In this document: positions 11,303 to 21,650 of the stretch, piece by piece
Position numbering within the stretch: position 1 is the stretch's first letter
Layout: every line of letters starts with the position of its first letter
DNA from: Hemibagrus wyckioides
Lineage: Eukaryota; Chordata; Actinopteri; Siluriformes; Bagridae
NCBI RefSeq assembly: GCF_019097595.1
Contig: NC_080731.1
Location: 19,266,366 to 19,330,365 of the forward strand
Direction of reading: 5' to 3'
DNA length: 64,000 nt
Notes under the pieces: model-generated
Seen by the model: only the letters and a program-made list of their open reading frames with translations
The model's database searches: none
What the model was told of the DNA's origin: nothing
Position numbers and translations under genes: made by a program

Positions 11303-11935
11303 TAGTGTTTAATTAATTAATAAAATGAAGGTTTGACTAACAGGGTAGGATGATAAACTTAATGCAGCATTCCACTGTATTGCATAGATGTGTATAACAT
11401 TTGAGTACTGAACAAGCCAAATACGAGTCTTCCTGATCACACACACACACACACTTGTCCTCTGATTCTTGCTCTGCGACACCACGGTTTGTGAATTGAA
11501 GAACGCGCTGAAAGACGGTGAAGAGACGAATTCTGCCGGAGTTTTCATATGAAATTTAAAGGGGACTGAGGAGATCTCCAATTTCTGTACAGTTTATGGA
11601 GAATCACAGAATTTTTAGGGGGGCTGAGTAGAAATGTCACGGGGGCTAAAGCCCCCCTAAAAATGGCCTAGCGACGCCCATGGCTAGCAGACTAGCTAAT
11701 TTGTTCTGAATGTTATGAATACAGGTCTTGAGTACACTATGGGGTCGATGAACACGCTGGCACATTTTGGTGGATTTTTTTCCACACAGCAGCTTCAGTA
11801 AATCAACTGACCACTCCGTCACTTTTTATAATACAGAAACGAGTAATACATCATTCCAAACTAAAGGGTCTGTTTTTATTTCTGTACACTCACAATAATG
11901 ACAAAAACCATATGCTTTTATAAAATAAAGAAAGG

Positions 11936-12115
11936 CTAGGTTCCATACCTGCAGATGCTTCCTCAGGTTCAACATTGAAGCCTTTGATGCTGAAAGCATT
12001 TTAACAGCTGGCAAACAAATTTCCCCCTGAACTGTTATATTTGCCCCTTATTGGATTTCAGGATGAAATTATTTTTAAATTTCCAGGACTGAAATGCATT
12101 TTTATCACTCGCCAT
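11936..12115 (-). pseudogene. BED zinc-finger exon of hAT transposase
   Basis: Read on the minus strand from the ATG near 12,115, the sequence gives MASDKNAFQSWKF, then a degraded stretch with a frameshift, then the BED-type end LPAVKMLSASKASMLNLRKH followed by a good splice donor (gtatgg) near 11,951. ZBED/hAT proteins begin with this kind of BED finger, which binds the transposon ends. A stop (taa) and frame changes around the first Cys pair show it is broken. The catalytic hAT exons are not seen. Confidence 0.6.
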
Positions 12116-12429
12116 GGTGGTCACTCTCAGACAGTGTAGTGGCCTAAAGCTTTCAGCGGCAATGTGGATTAACGTAATTGGCAGACGTGCCGCAAATTCA
12201 AACCAGAGAACCAATCAAAATCATCAGAATAGCACTTTAACAAACTCTAACAACAAATTAATATTTATTCAACATATACTAGTTTTTAAAGAAAATATTC
12301 AGATGTAACTCTATTTGTAATCTTCAACAATTTCATAAGTAACTGTAATTTAATTACATATTTTTTCTAAGTAACTGTAACGAATTACTGTTACATTTAT
12401 TTTGTAATTAAATTACGTCCCCAACACTG

Positions 12430-12690
12430 ATTTTAGTCACGTGGTGTGTGAGTGTGTGTAGGTGTGTTTTAGTCACGTGGTGTGTGTGTGTAGGTGTGTT
12501 TTAGTCGCGTGGTGTGTGTGTGTGTGTAGGTGTGTTTTAGTCACGTGGTGTGTGAGTGTGTATAGGTGTGTTTTAGTCACGTGGTGTGTGTGTGTGTGTG
12601 TGTGTAGGTGTGTTTTAGTCACGTGGTGTGTGTGTGTGTGTATAGGTGTGTTTTAGTCACGTGGTGTGTGTGTGTGTATAGGTGTGTTCG
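12430..12690. repeat. GTGTG minisatellite, about 7 units
   Basis: Tandem units of about 32-42 bp, each with ttttagtcacgtggtgtgtg and then taggtgtg, differing in the length of the inner TG run. A poly-Cys/Val frame here is a repeat artefact. Confidence 0.9.
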
Positions 12691-13700
12691 ACTGAAAGCG
12701 GCGCTGTGCAGACCGATAGATGTAGGACATTAAAGTATCGTGAGAGCTGTTCTAGAGCATATTCCAGCGCACACTCTCGCGGTATTTTGGCGCGCGGAGA
12801 GAGATGTCAACCAAATCGTGTACAATAAATGGCAACAGTGCTCAACTACACCGATCAACATTTCATTAATTCCTCTACACTCCGGGGGCAAAATTCGGGA
12901 TAAAACATTCCGATTAAAATCATCCGAGGCTCGAGTCCCGAATGATTAGCCCTAACGACGTCCCTGGTAAAGGCCAATCCGCTTATTAAAAGAAAATGGT
13001 TGATGACCTTTATGCTTCTGGGTTTTTTAAATTGCTTAGATTTATTTTATAAACTTGTGTTAGTTTTATGAAAACACTTCGAAAAATACTGGTTATTAAA
13101 TAAATGTAACTTAATGGATATATACAGGGATGAGAAAAATTACATTAACAAAAAAAATTCCCTTTTTTATTACATTTGATTACAACTGACTTTATTCAAG
13201 TTAAAACATAATAAACACTAGGATTTAATTATAGATTATACTATAGATTTAGCTTTTTTTGGGGGGGGGGTTGCTTGCTTGTCGCACCCCTGAATACGCC
13301 CCTGATTTCACGGGCATCGGCGACTCACCGGCCATTCACACTGTGTGACTGTAACTCGTGAGCTCCGATTTGCCTCCAAATCCTGAAAATCAGGGCTAAA
13401 ATCGTGCAGTGTGAACTCGGCATTAGTGTTTAAATCTAACAAACACAGTTCGGAGAAATCGAAACCGGATGTAAAGACGGTCACCGTGTCACAGTCACCT
13501 AATAATCAAGAGTTAACACAATATTCGTGTTAAAGACTCGCATTAACACAGATATACATGTTTCCACTTTAATAATTTCAGAGCTTTAAGCGCATTGTGA
13601 GCTAAATAATTTTTATTTTCACAGTCCTTTTAAGTACTGAGACACATTTACACAAAACACAAAAGCTTTCATATTATCTGATAGTTTAGTGTTAGAACTC
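12691..13700. other. no gene; decayed element sequence
   Basis: No frame with recognisable motifs. A G-run (about 13,260-13,270) followed by cgcacccctgaatacgcccctg looks like a decayed transposon end. The 16-mer agtgtgaactcggcat (about 13,408-13,423) is the inverse of 1359-1374. Confidence 0.35.
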
Positions 13701-13702
13701 AC

Positions 13703-13769
13703 CTGATGATAAACGAAGAGAAAAGGAGAGAATAAGAAGAACTTTCAGTAAAGCACTGCCCTCCTCCAT
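13703..13769 (-). CDS. orphan signal-peptide exon
   Basis: On the minus strand, an ATG at 13,769 opens MEEGSALLKVLLILSFSLRL followed by SS, a typical hydrophobic secretion signal, and ends in a strong splice donor (cag|gtgagt) after one base of the next codon. Phase-1 splicing after the signal peptide is the rule in vertebrate immunoglobulin-superfamily receptors. No partner exon is recognised on the minus strand below 13,703, where only transposon sequence is found. It could be a real first exon of a gene extending out of view, a relic, or chance. Confidence 0.4.
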
Positions 13770-14153
13770 CTGAACTTTACGATTTTTTTATGAACAAATT
13801 TAATAAAGACATTCATAAATAAATTCCATAAAGCTCTTCATACCTCAGAAAGACTATGAATCTCAGCGACCTCCCACACAGTGCTGATGTAAGAGGCGGA
13901 GTGATTTTACTCCATCCCTCAGTATTTCATCAGCTTCTTCTGTCCTGGAATTTGATTTTAATTTAATTGCAAGTGTTAAAGTTAATACATCTAGTAGGTG
14001 AAACCTCTTCAGTAGAATAATTTTTATACTTATGTAGTTTACATAACTTTGATTTGTTTTACTCACGTTGTTTCCTTCTCTTTGTTTTTTGTGCAGTTTA
14101 GTAACCTCCCTAGAGTTCATACAGAGCCTGCTGTACAGCAGCCATTTTCTCAA
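13770..14153. other. no gene recognised
   Basis: AT-rich sequence with no convincing frame. The short minus-strand frame at 13,863-14,153 has no motif. Confidence 0.4.
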
Positions 14154-15390
14154 ATAAACATTTTATTTGTCACATACATAATAGTACACAGGATGATATG
14201 CAGTGAAATGCTTACACGACTCATTTGACCCTTGAAAAGGAAAAAAAAGAATAAGGACAGAAAAACGAAAAGGATAAAATATAAATGATAAAAATACAAA
14301 ATATAAAAACTAAAATTTTTACATTAGGTAAAAATAAAATATAAATAAAATATAATAAAATATACATAGAATAAGGTAAGGTATAATATGTATATAGAAT
14401 ATAGTATATGTATAAAAATGTAAAAACTGTAAACGACTGTAATAAATAACAAAACTGTAAAGTGTATGAAATGTGCAGTGTGCAGACAGCAGCAGTACGA
14501 GTGGTCATGGAGTGAAATGAGATGATGAGCAGCAGTGTTATTGTCCATCCAGATGTGCACAAGTCCTCTTTATGTGTAAACAGGAGCAGAAATGTGCAAC
14601 ATATATGTTTTATGTTTTATGTATTATGGACTTCAGTCCTGCAATGTGCAAATGTACAGTGTGGTTGGTTTTGGTGTGTTCCAACACGTGTGTGAAGCAA
14701 GTCCAATCAGTTGAGTCCTATGTGGAGTTCTCGTTGAGACAACGTATAGCCTGTGGGAAGAAGCTTCTCATCAGCCTCTCTGTGTTGGCCTTCAGGGAGC
14801 GGAAGCGCTTCCCTGACCTCAACAGAAAAGTCCAATGTTGGGGTGGCTGAGGTCCTTCATGATCTTCCTGGCCCTGGTCCAGCACCGCTTGTGCAGGTCA
14901 GGGAGCTTGGTAGGGATGATGCGCTCAGCTGATCACACCACCCTCTGAAGAGCTCATCTGTCCTGCATGGTGTTGTTTCTGAACCAGGTGGTGATGTTTC
15001 CCGTCAGGATGCTATCTATGGTGCAGGAGTAAAAGTTCCTAAGCACCTTAGCGGGCAGTCTAAAGTCTCTCAAGCGTCTGAGTTGGAAGAGGGCCTTCTT
15101 CACCACGGTGTTGATGTGATAGGACCATGACAGGTCCTGTGTGATGTAAACACCGAGGTATCTGAAGCTGTCCACTCTCTCCACTGGGCTCTCATTGATC
15201 ACGGGGGTCTGGTAGTTCCTCTCCTGCTTTTTGCTGAAGTCCACTATCAGCTCCTTAGTCTTGCTGATGTTAAGGAGGAGGTTGTTCCTCTGGCACCAGT
15301 TCTCCAGATTCCTAATCTCCTCCAGGTAGGCCGTCTCATTGTTGTCAGAGATCAGTCTGACCACAACGGTGTCATCAGCAAACTTGATGA
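14154..15390 (-). mobile_element. LINE (CR1/L2/Rex1 group), 5'-truncated copy B
   Basis: The 3' UTR (ttttatttgtcacatacata, cagtgaaatgctta) matches copies A and C. The coding end extends to about 15,390, where the copy stops. Confidence 0.82.
14788..15390 (-). pseudogene. LINE reverse transcriptase C-terminal fragment
   Basis: The minus-strand frame 15,364-14,954 reads LISDNNETAYLEEIRNLENW, ISKTKELIVDFSKK, VERVDSFRYLGVYI and LRRLRDFRLPAKVL, the region after the FADD box. The FADD-box codons themselves lie just past the frame start (to about 15,390). The C-terminal SLxxSGK region follows with frameshifts. There is no catalytic core; a typical dead 5'-truncated LINE. Confidence 0.82.
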
Positions 15391-15485
15391 TTCTGTTTAT
15401 GATTATTGAAGACTACCTGTTTATTTCTTGTTTAGAGTAAGTTTCAGGTGTTTTTCTAAACCGAACGTGGTCTATTTTCTGTTTA

Positions 15486-16150
15486 TTCTATCAGCCGAAT
15501 GTCTGGGTCAGCTGAATTTTGTGTATCTGCACCACATCATGTATTCACTATTATTAATAACATTCAGACACAACACCTGACCACACAGTGTCATTCAAGC
15601 TATGAAGCCATCCTGTGTCACACAAAATTTCACTTTCAAACCCGTAACAGACAAAAATATAACCCAGCTGCCCCGATACACCACCTTGTGACCTGCTCAG
15701 AGGAACAGGAACCTGATCACTTGATGGAACATGACTGTAACTATTTATATTGAGTCACAATACACTTTTGGTGTAGCTTATGATTTTGGTAAAATTTGGT
15801 ATGCACTGTTTCTTATATTTTAGAGGCCTCAATGTTGTCTAAACATTTAGCTGTCATTAAGGTCCAAGGCCACGACCCAGGAGATTCTGAAGTGGCTCAG
15901 GATAACTCTTTAGCTGATAAAGTAGCCAAATAGACTGCCAAAGAGGGCACACCCTCACCTTTTGTGTATTTTTTTGGTTTGCCAAAATTTTGACTCCACT
16001 AGATATTAACATATCTTTTCTCCAGACACAGGCTACAAAACAAGATCTTCTCATTTGATCTTCTGAGAACTGTTCACCCTCAGATGAGGACAGACTGATT
16101 GCTGCCCTCAGAATTAATATCTCTCTCCACATTTCCACCTCAACTCACCT
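15486..16150 (+). pseudogene. endogenous retrovirus pol fragment (RNase H region)
   Basis: An 84-residue frame at 15,499-15,753 with SAPHHVFTI, then a broken stretch at 15,850-15,940 with VIKVQGHDPGDSEVAQDNSL followed by ADKVAK and a stop. The latter resembles the end of the retroviral RNase H domain (the H...D/N...AD pattern). The sequence then decays. No LTR or env is seen. I read it as an old gamma/epsilon-like endogenous retrovirus scrap, broken by stops and shifts; the assignment rests on motif resemblance only. Confidence 0.5.
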
Positions 16151-16309
16151 TCTGCACCTGCAAACACTCAACAATAACAGTTATAATAAGAGTTGATAAC
16201 AACTCTTCTACTTCTTCATCTACTGCTTTTAGTTTCAGAATAATCCTGCACTTCTCACATCTTAGACCTCAGTCTGTAAGGTTGGGTAATCACATATCCT
16301 CAACCCTCT

Positions 16310-16745
16310 AACAGCAGCAGACACTCACCTATCTACATCAATGGGTCTGAAGTAGAGCTTGTATCCAGCTTTACGTTCCTGGGTGTCCACATCTCTGAGG
16401 ATCTGTCCTGGCATCTGAACACCTCAACTCTGGTTAGGAAGTCAGAACAGTGTCTTTACTGCCAGAGAATATTAAAAAAAAGTTGACATATCCCCCAAGA
16501 TCCTCACCAGTTTTTACCGCTGCATTATTGAGAGCATCTTGACGAGCTCCATCACAGTGTGGCATGGCAGCTCCACAGTGTGTGGAAAAAAATCACTGCA
16601 AAGGGTGGTGAAAACTGCTGGACGCATCATCGGCACCCAACTACCTGCCACTGAGACTCTTCACCACAGTAGGTGTCTGCACAGAGCACACAAAATAATC
16701 AAGGACTCCTCCCACATTCTGCTACATTTCCTCTGTATAATATAA
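16310..16745 (+). pseudogene. LINE fragment, plus strand, third subtype
   Basis: Translated pieces read INGSEVELVSSFTFLGVHIS, then EDLSWHLNTSTLVRK, and in the next frame SSITVWHGSSTVCGKKSLQR with VVKTAGRIIGTQLP. These match the segment after the FADD box in CR1/L2/Rex1-type RTs, but differ clearly from the two LINE families on the minus strand. Frames change at least twice, and the piece ends before the C-terminal motif. Confidence 0.75.
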
Positions 16746-16782
16746 TTATAATGTACATATTGTAAATTCATGAATCACTAGT

Positions 16783-16784
16783 TC

Positions 16785-16870
<86 letters not shown>

Positions 16871-16871
16871 T
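16783..16871. repeat. (ATCT)n microsatellite
   Basis: Uninterrupted tetranucleotide run of about 21 units following the LINE fragment. Confidence 0.97.
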
Positions 16872-17825
16872 GTACATACTGTACAATGTACATAATGCAC
16901 ACATTTTGCACAAATATATAATTACTCTTTACACTTTATCTGCTGTAAATACAACTTGCAAATATGCTCTATGCACATACTGACAGCCTTATTTATTGAT
17001 GTACATATTTATCTAGTTCATTTGCAAAATTTCTACTATTTACACTTCTGGTAGATGATAAACACCATTTTGTTGCTATGTACCTGTACTTTACAATGAC
17101 TCCATCCATCCATCTGGTGACGTCACTGAATCCGGATTGACTTTCTGAAGTCTGATTGGTCAGAGCCCCCCAATATTCCAGAACAGTAAATTTAATTTTC
17201 TCTTAAACTCTTGAAAGAGAGTTGTGTAAATAAGAGATTAGTGTGTATTCACTGTTAGTTTAGTGCATATTTAGTGTTGTGGATCAGACACTGAATGATG
17301 TCTGATTAAAATAATAATAATTGAAATAATAATAATAATAATAATAATGATGATGATGATGATGATGTGTGATGTGTACAAACTGCAGTCTGCAAAAAGC
17401 AGTGCCAGCTCTGGTCTAAATGGACTGGTGAGAGAATCAGTGATAAATTATTTTGGAATAAAAATACACATCAATATGTTGTTCCTCCCAAACTGTTGCC
17501 ACAAAATTGGAAGCACACATTTGTCTCGAATGTCTTTGTGCACTGCAGAATTAAGAATGAATGAAACGTTGGCCACAAAACACAAAATTTCTGTTTGGAG
17601 AAAAAGCACAGCAGTACTATTTAAAATCCTGCCACCTGTTATGCATTGGGGTGCTGGTTATTTGTCATCGTGTGTGTGTGTGTGTTAACCAGAGAGAGCC
17701 TTTGCTGAACACATGCAAAAACGTTCGATTTAAAGGTCTGAAAAATCCAACCACAGACCATTCATTTGGTTTCTAATAATTCTAATCTAATAAAAGTGTA
17801 CTTTCTCAGATGTTCTTTTGTTATA
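16872..17825. other. no gene recognised; (ATA)n(ATG)n run at 17,320-17,368
   Basis: The open frame at 17,347-17,688 begins with poly-Met from the ATG triplet run and has no recognisable domain. The AT-rich part before 17,110 resembles a LINE 3' UTR. Confidence 0.4.
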
Positions 17826-18047
17826 CAGTGAGGGAAAAAATTATTTGATCCTCTGCTGATTCTGTACGTTTGCCCACTGACAAAGAAATGATCAGTCTGT
17901 AATTTTAATGGTAGGTGTATTTGAACAGTGAGAGGCAGAATAACAACAAAAAAAATCCAGAAAAACACATTTCAGAAAAGTTGATTTGCATTTTATTGAG
18001 TGAAATAAGTATTTGACCCCCTATCAATCAGAAAGATTTCTGGCTCC

Positions 18048-18145
18048 CAGGTGTCTTTTATACAGGTAAGGAGCTGAGATTACAGTAGGAGCACTCTCGG
18101 GGAGTGCTCTTAATCTCAGCTCCTTAACTGTATGAAAGACACCTG
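18048..18145. repeat. long imperfect hairpin upstream of transposase
   Basis: Arms caggtgtcttttatacaggt... and ...aactgtatgaaagacacctg pair with few mismatches around ggagcactctcggggagtgc. It ends 42 bp before the transposase ATG, in the presumed 5' leader. Confidence 0.85.
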
Positions 18146-18187
18146 TCCACAGAAGGAAGCAATCAATCAGATTCCAAACTCTCCATC

Positions 18188-19141
18188 ATGGCCAAGACCA
18201 AAGAGCTGTCCATGGATGTCAGGGACAAGATTGTAGACCTACACAAGGCTGGAATGAGCTACAAGACCATCGCCAAGCAGCTTGGTGAGAAGGTGACAAC
18301 AGTTGGTGCGATTATTCCCAAGGGGAAGAAACACAAAAGGACTGTCAATCTTCCTCGGTCTGGGGCTCCATGCAAGATCTCACCTCATGGAGTTTCAATG
18401 ATCATGAGAACGGTGAGGAATCAGCCCAGAATTACACTGGAGGATTTTGTCAATGATCTCAAGGCAGCTGGGACCATAGTCACCAAGAAAACAATTGGTA
18501 ACACACTACGCCGTGAAAGACTGAAATCCAGTAGCGCCCGCAAGGTCCTCCTGCTAAAGAAAGCACATGTACAGGACCATCTGAAGTTTACCAGTGAACA
18601 TCTGAATGATTGTGAACTGAATGAGAACTGGGTGAAAGTGTTGTGGTCAAATGAGACCAAAATCCAGCTCTTTGGCATCAACTCAACTCGCCGTGTTTGG
18701 AGGAGGAGGAATGCTGCCTATGACTCCAAGAAGACCATCCCCACCATCAAACATGGAGGTGGAAACATTATGCTTTGGGGGTGTTTTTCTGCTGAGGGGA
18801 CAGGACAACCGCACCGCATCAAAGGGACAATGGACAGAGCCATGTACCATCAAATCTTGAGTGAGAACCTCCTTCCCTCAGCCAGGGCATTGAAAATGGG
18901 TCGTGGATGGATATTCCAGCCTGACAATGACCCAACAAATGGCCAACACATGGCCAAGGCAACAAAGGAGTGGTTCAAAAAGAAGCACATTAAGGTCCTG
19001 GAGTGGCCTAGCCAGTCTCCAGACATTAATCCCATAGAAAATCTGTGGAGGGAGCTGAAGGTTCAAGTTGCCAAATGTCAGCCACAAATCCTTAATGACT
19101 TGGAGAGGATCTGCAAAGAGGAGTGGGCCCAAATTCCTTGA
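18188..19141 (+). pseudogene. Tc1 transposase, catalytically disabled
   Basis: A 317-residue frame with start [20 protein letters not shown] after a Kozak-like ccatcatgg. The paired-like DNA-binding region has two helix-turn-helices ([40 protein letters not shown]). The DDE core shows three faults. The first catalytic Asp is Asn (WSNETK, codon 18,650-18,652). The spacing from the second Asp (QPDNDP, residue 246) to Glu (INPIENLW, residue 284) is 37 residues instead of the family's 34, from three extra residues after DNDP. The C-terminus stops early at WAQIP, where tgagatg is repeated. The lost tail (LVANYKKCLTSVIANKG) continues in another frame to about 19,230. Confidence 0.93.
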
Positions 19142-19444
19142 GATGTGAGATGTCTGCAAACCTGGTGGCCAACTACAAGAAATGTCTGACGTCTGTGATT
19201 GCCAACAAGGGTTTGCCACCAAGTACTAAGTCATGTTTTGCAAATTTTGTCAAATACTTATTTCACTCAATAAAATGCAAATCAATGTATAACTTTTCTG
19301 AAATGTGTTTTTCTGGATTTTTTTGTTATTCTGTCTCTCACTGTTCAGATAAACCTACCACTGAAATTATAGACTGATCATTTCTTTGTCAATGGGCAAT
19401 TGTACAAAATCAGCAGGGGATCAAATAATTTTTCCCTCACTGTA

Positions 19445-20110
19445 CTTCATCCAGAATACACAACTATAACACCAATAACAACAATATTTCACCCCTTTGC
19501 TTTAGATGTGGCACAGAAGAAGGGACATTTTTGCATTCTACTTGGTTGTGTTCTAAAATGAAGGAGTTTTGGGATGAAAGTATGCGATATTATATCAAAG
19601 ATTCATGGAATTGATTTTCCAGTGAACCCAGAGGTGTGCTTACTGGGTAATTTTACCAACTCCTACCTTAGACACAGTCAGGCTATTAAGCTTACTGAGA
19701 TACTGTTGGAGATACTGTTGATAATAGCTAAAAAATGTATTGCCTTGAAATGGAAAGCAGACAATGATGTACCAGTTGGATTGTGGCTGTCAGAGGTATG
19801 CAGCCGTAAAGCTTTAGAGAAGATCACATACCTACTCAGAGGCAGAGGTGAACTATTTTATAAAATTTGGGAACCCTGTTTGAATTATATAAAAACAGTA
19901 CCATAGGATCTGACAAATTTGTTTTATACTGTATCCCCTGCAGACCCTGCAGTTACATGAAAATAACAGACTTTACTGTGGCAGTAATAAGTCTCTGTTG
20001 AGTAGGACTGCGACTAATCTTTAAGTCCTATTACAACATGCTTCATTGCATTTTGTTCCTCATGTATCTTTTGAAAATTTATATTACACATATGTTACTG
20101 CCATATGATA
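19445..20110 (+). pseudogene. Tx1/L1-like LINE C-terminal fragment
   Basis: First comes a Cys/His cluster in LCFRCGTEEGTFLHSTWLC (about 19,495-19,553), the CxxC...H...C knuckle found at the end of L1/Tx1-type ORF2. In the next frame (19,574-19,906) follow IISKIHGIDFPVNPEVCLLG, then KCIALKWKADNDVPVGLW and a terminal FYKIWEPCL. This order matches Tx1/L1 clade C-termini. One frameshift near 19,570 separates the parts. RT and endonuclease are absent. Confidence 0.65.
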
Positions 20111-20199
20111 AAAACTAAATTAGGAATAGATTTTGGAATAAAATGGTCAAGGCTTGATGTCAAGTTCATTTCTAATGCCCATTTTTGGTTGTTTAAGCC

Positions 20200-20750
20200 A
20201 TGGTGTCATAAAGCAGCACAAAGGGCAGCATGCAAAAGCAGGGCATTTCAATAATCAAAAATCACAAAAAATAGGAATAGGTTAAAATTAACAGAGCAGT
20301 CACAAAATCAGGTAAAAGTATTGTGATATTCACAAAAAAGGAATATGCAAAAACAAACATGAGGATCATCAAAATCAGCAGACAAAAAACGCAACAGGCA
20401 AAGATCATCATGGAAATCACATGATATTCAGAGTTAAACAGGATCAAATTTGGGACAACCAGGGGAGTCAAAAAAAGGAAAATCATAGAGAAACACAAAT
20501 GACTAAGAAATGTTACAGGCCTAAGGAACAGAGCATATACCTCACAATGAGGAACTTAAATAAAAGTACTTAAAAAGGGTGAGAAACCCACATGTTGGGA
20601 AACAGGCAAACAATTAAAAGTCTGGGAATGTGTGAGTGCTGTGGTTGCTGGTAGTTCGAGTTCGTGGCAGCCATGTATGTCAGCCACGATGTAACGGAGC
20701 CACTGTTGTTATGCTGTGTGACATGTAGTTTAGCTATGTAGATTTACTTA
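20200..20750. other. no gene recognised
   Basis: AT-rich sequence with many short poly-A runs. The minus-strand frame at 20,262-20,498 is rich in Phe/Leu/Ile with no motif. Confidence 0.4.
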
Positions 20751-20754
20751 TTGG

Positions 20755-21108
20755 TCAATTTTTTTTTTTTACATCATTTCACTTTATTTTATTTCACTTA
20801 CATTCCAGTGCACGTTCTTTTCTTTCTTTTCAGCGCTAAGTGTCCTGTGTTCTTTTGTGTTGTCTTTATTGTATTTATTGTCTTTTGCACTGTCTTGTCT
20901 ATGCTCTGTTTGCACCTAGCTGCACACTGTGCACTTTACGTGGCTAAGACAAACTCCTGTCCTAGCTCTGTGGTGGTGTTTTTATGTTGAACTTTGTTGT
21001 TGTATGGTTATGTAGCACCAGGTCCTGGAGAAACGTTGTTTCATTTCACTATGTACTGCGTCAGCTATATTTGGTTGAAATGACAATAAAGCTTCTTGAA
21101 TCTTGAAG
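20755..21108 (+). mobile_element. LINE family-2 3' end
   Basis: 3' UTR only, with ttgcacctagctgcacactg, acgttgtttcatttcactat and a terminal acaataaagcttcttgaatc repeated tail. It matches the 3' UTRs at 21,651-24,470 (same strand) and, inverted, 25,615-25,890, 28,377-28,700 and 53,755-53,989. Confidence 0.8.
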
Positions 21109-21550
21109 ACATTACAGTCTGAACATCATGACTTTCTATTATTCAACTAATGCAGTATTTAAGTTAAAATACAGACATGACTTAGGTGAACAATGGACCA
21201 GAACAGACAGCCTCTGATGTTTTCAAATCCAAGAAACGCCCCTGAGTTATACCACAGTGTTTACACATGTCCACAGCCTTATGAAGGACAACATAACATC
21301 AGTTAATTTCTAGTTAGACTCTGTTTGTTCTGTCTGTTATTTTATTTATTTTATATAATCTACAGGAAAGTTGTATTTGTCCAGCTCTAAGCTGTTCCCA
21401 ATTACTGACCAAGCACAGGCTGCTATGTTTTAAGTTGACATGTTGCACGCCAATAAATACAGTTATCAATTCATGATATTTCTCTTCTCGTATTTTCGAT
21501 ACTTAATTTACATTGTTGTTAAATATAGTTTAATAAATAATGTTACATGA
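21109..21550. other. no gene recognised
   Basis: No frame or known repeat is recognised. The first 100 bases (acatgactttctattattc) are an inverted relative of 4,960-5,030, suggesting a dispersed repeat. Confidence 0.35.
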
Positions 21551-21554
21551 TAAG

Positions 21555-21650
21555 GCTTCAAATAGACCCTGTAATCGGTATCGGTCGATACAGCTTCTAG
21601 TGATCGGAGATCGGTGATCGGCCCCAAAAATCCTGATCGGAGCACTCCTA
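21555..21650 (-). repeat. hAT-type terminal fragment
   Basis: Ends ...atcctgatcggagcactcct, with cggtatcggtcgatacag inside. This looks like one terminus of a fish hAT element; the other end is not found. Confidence 0.4.

Larger units (their letters stand above)
7297..11682. mobile_element. hAT-like DNA element with perfect 8-bp target duplication
   Basis: Left end cagggacgattttaggattt and right end (complement catgggcgtcgctaggccat) are imperfect inverted repeats with a shared inner block (aaggggggct...agcccccc). They are flanked by a perfect 8-bp duplication gctagcag (7289-7296 and 11,683-11,690), the hAT hallmark. No transposase frame of its own is recognised. Most of its interior is the Gypsy element 7,355-11,302. 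Confidence 0.75.
5365..12429 (-). mobile_element. ZBED-type hAT transposon, host of nested insertions
   Basis: Ends tagtgttgggtaggttac (5365) and its imperfect complement ...gtccccaacactg (ending 12,429) form long inverted, self-complementary ttac/gtaa-rich termini typical of a fish hAT family. A BED zinc-finger exon on the minus strand lies at 11,936-12,115. The interior is replaced by younger insertions: a LINE (5,813-7,241), a second hAT-like element (7,297-11,682) and a Gypsy element inside that. The flanks on both sides are the same GTGTG minisatellite (5318-5364 and 12,430-12,690), so it inserted into a repeat array. I could not settle an 8-bp target duplication because of the flanking repeat. 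Confidence 0.7.
17826..19442 (+). mobile_element. full-length Tc1-like transposon with IR/DR ends
   Basis: Inverted repeats of about 195 bp (17,826-18,020 and 19,245-19,442) are flanked by TA at 17,824-17,825 and 19,443-19,444. Each arm holds two direct-repeat-like motifs: outer cagtgagggaaaaaattatt and inner gtgaaataagtatttgaccc. This is the IR/DR layout of Sleeping-Beauty-type elements, where transposase binds four sites. The 1,617-bp length is normal for an intact element. A 98-bp hairpin (18,048-18,145) precedes the transposase. Confidence 0.95.

Noticed and set aside
12462..12656. Cys/Val-rich repeat protein
   Set aside because: Translation of the GTGTG minisatellite; the frame exists only because the units lack stops.
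14221..14562. Hydrophobic minus-strand frames that look like membrane proteins
   Set aside because: AT-rich LINE 3' UTR read in antisense gives Phe/Ile/Tyr-rich peptides.
17347..17688. Poly-Met-starting ORF as a gene
   Set aside because: The start is an ATG triplet run and the rest has no recognisable domain.
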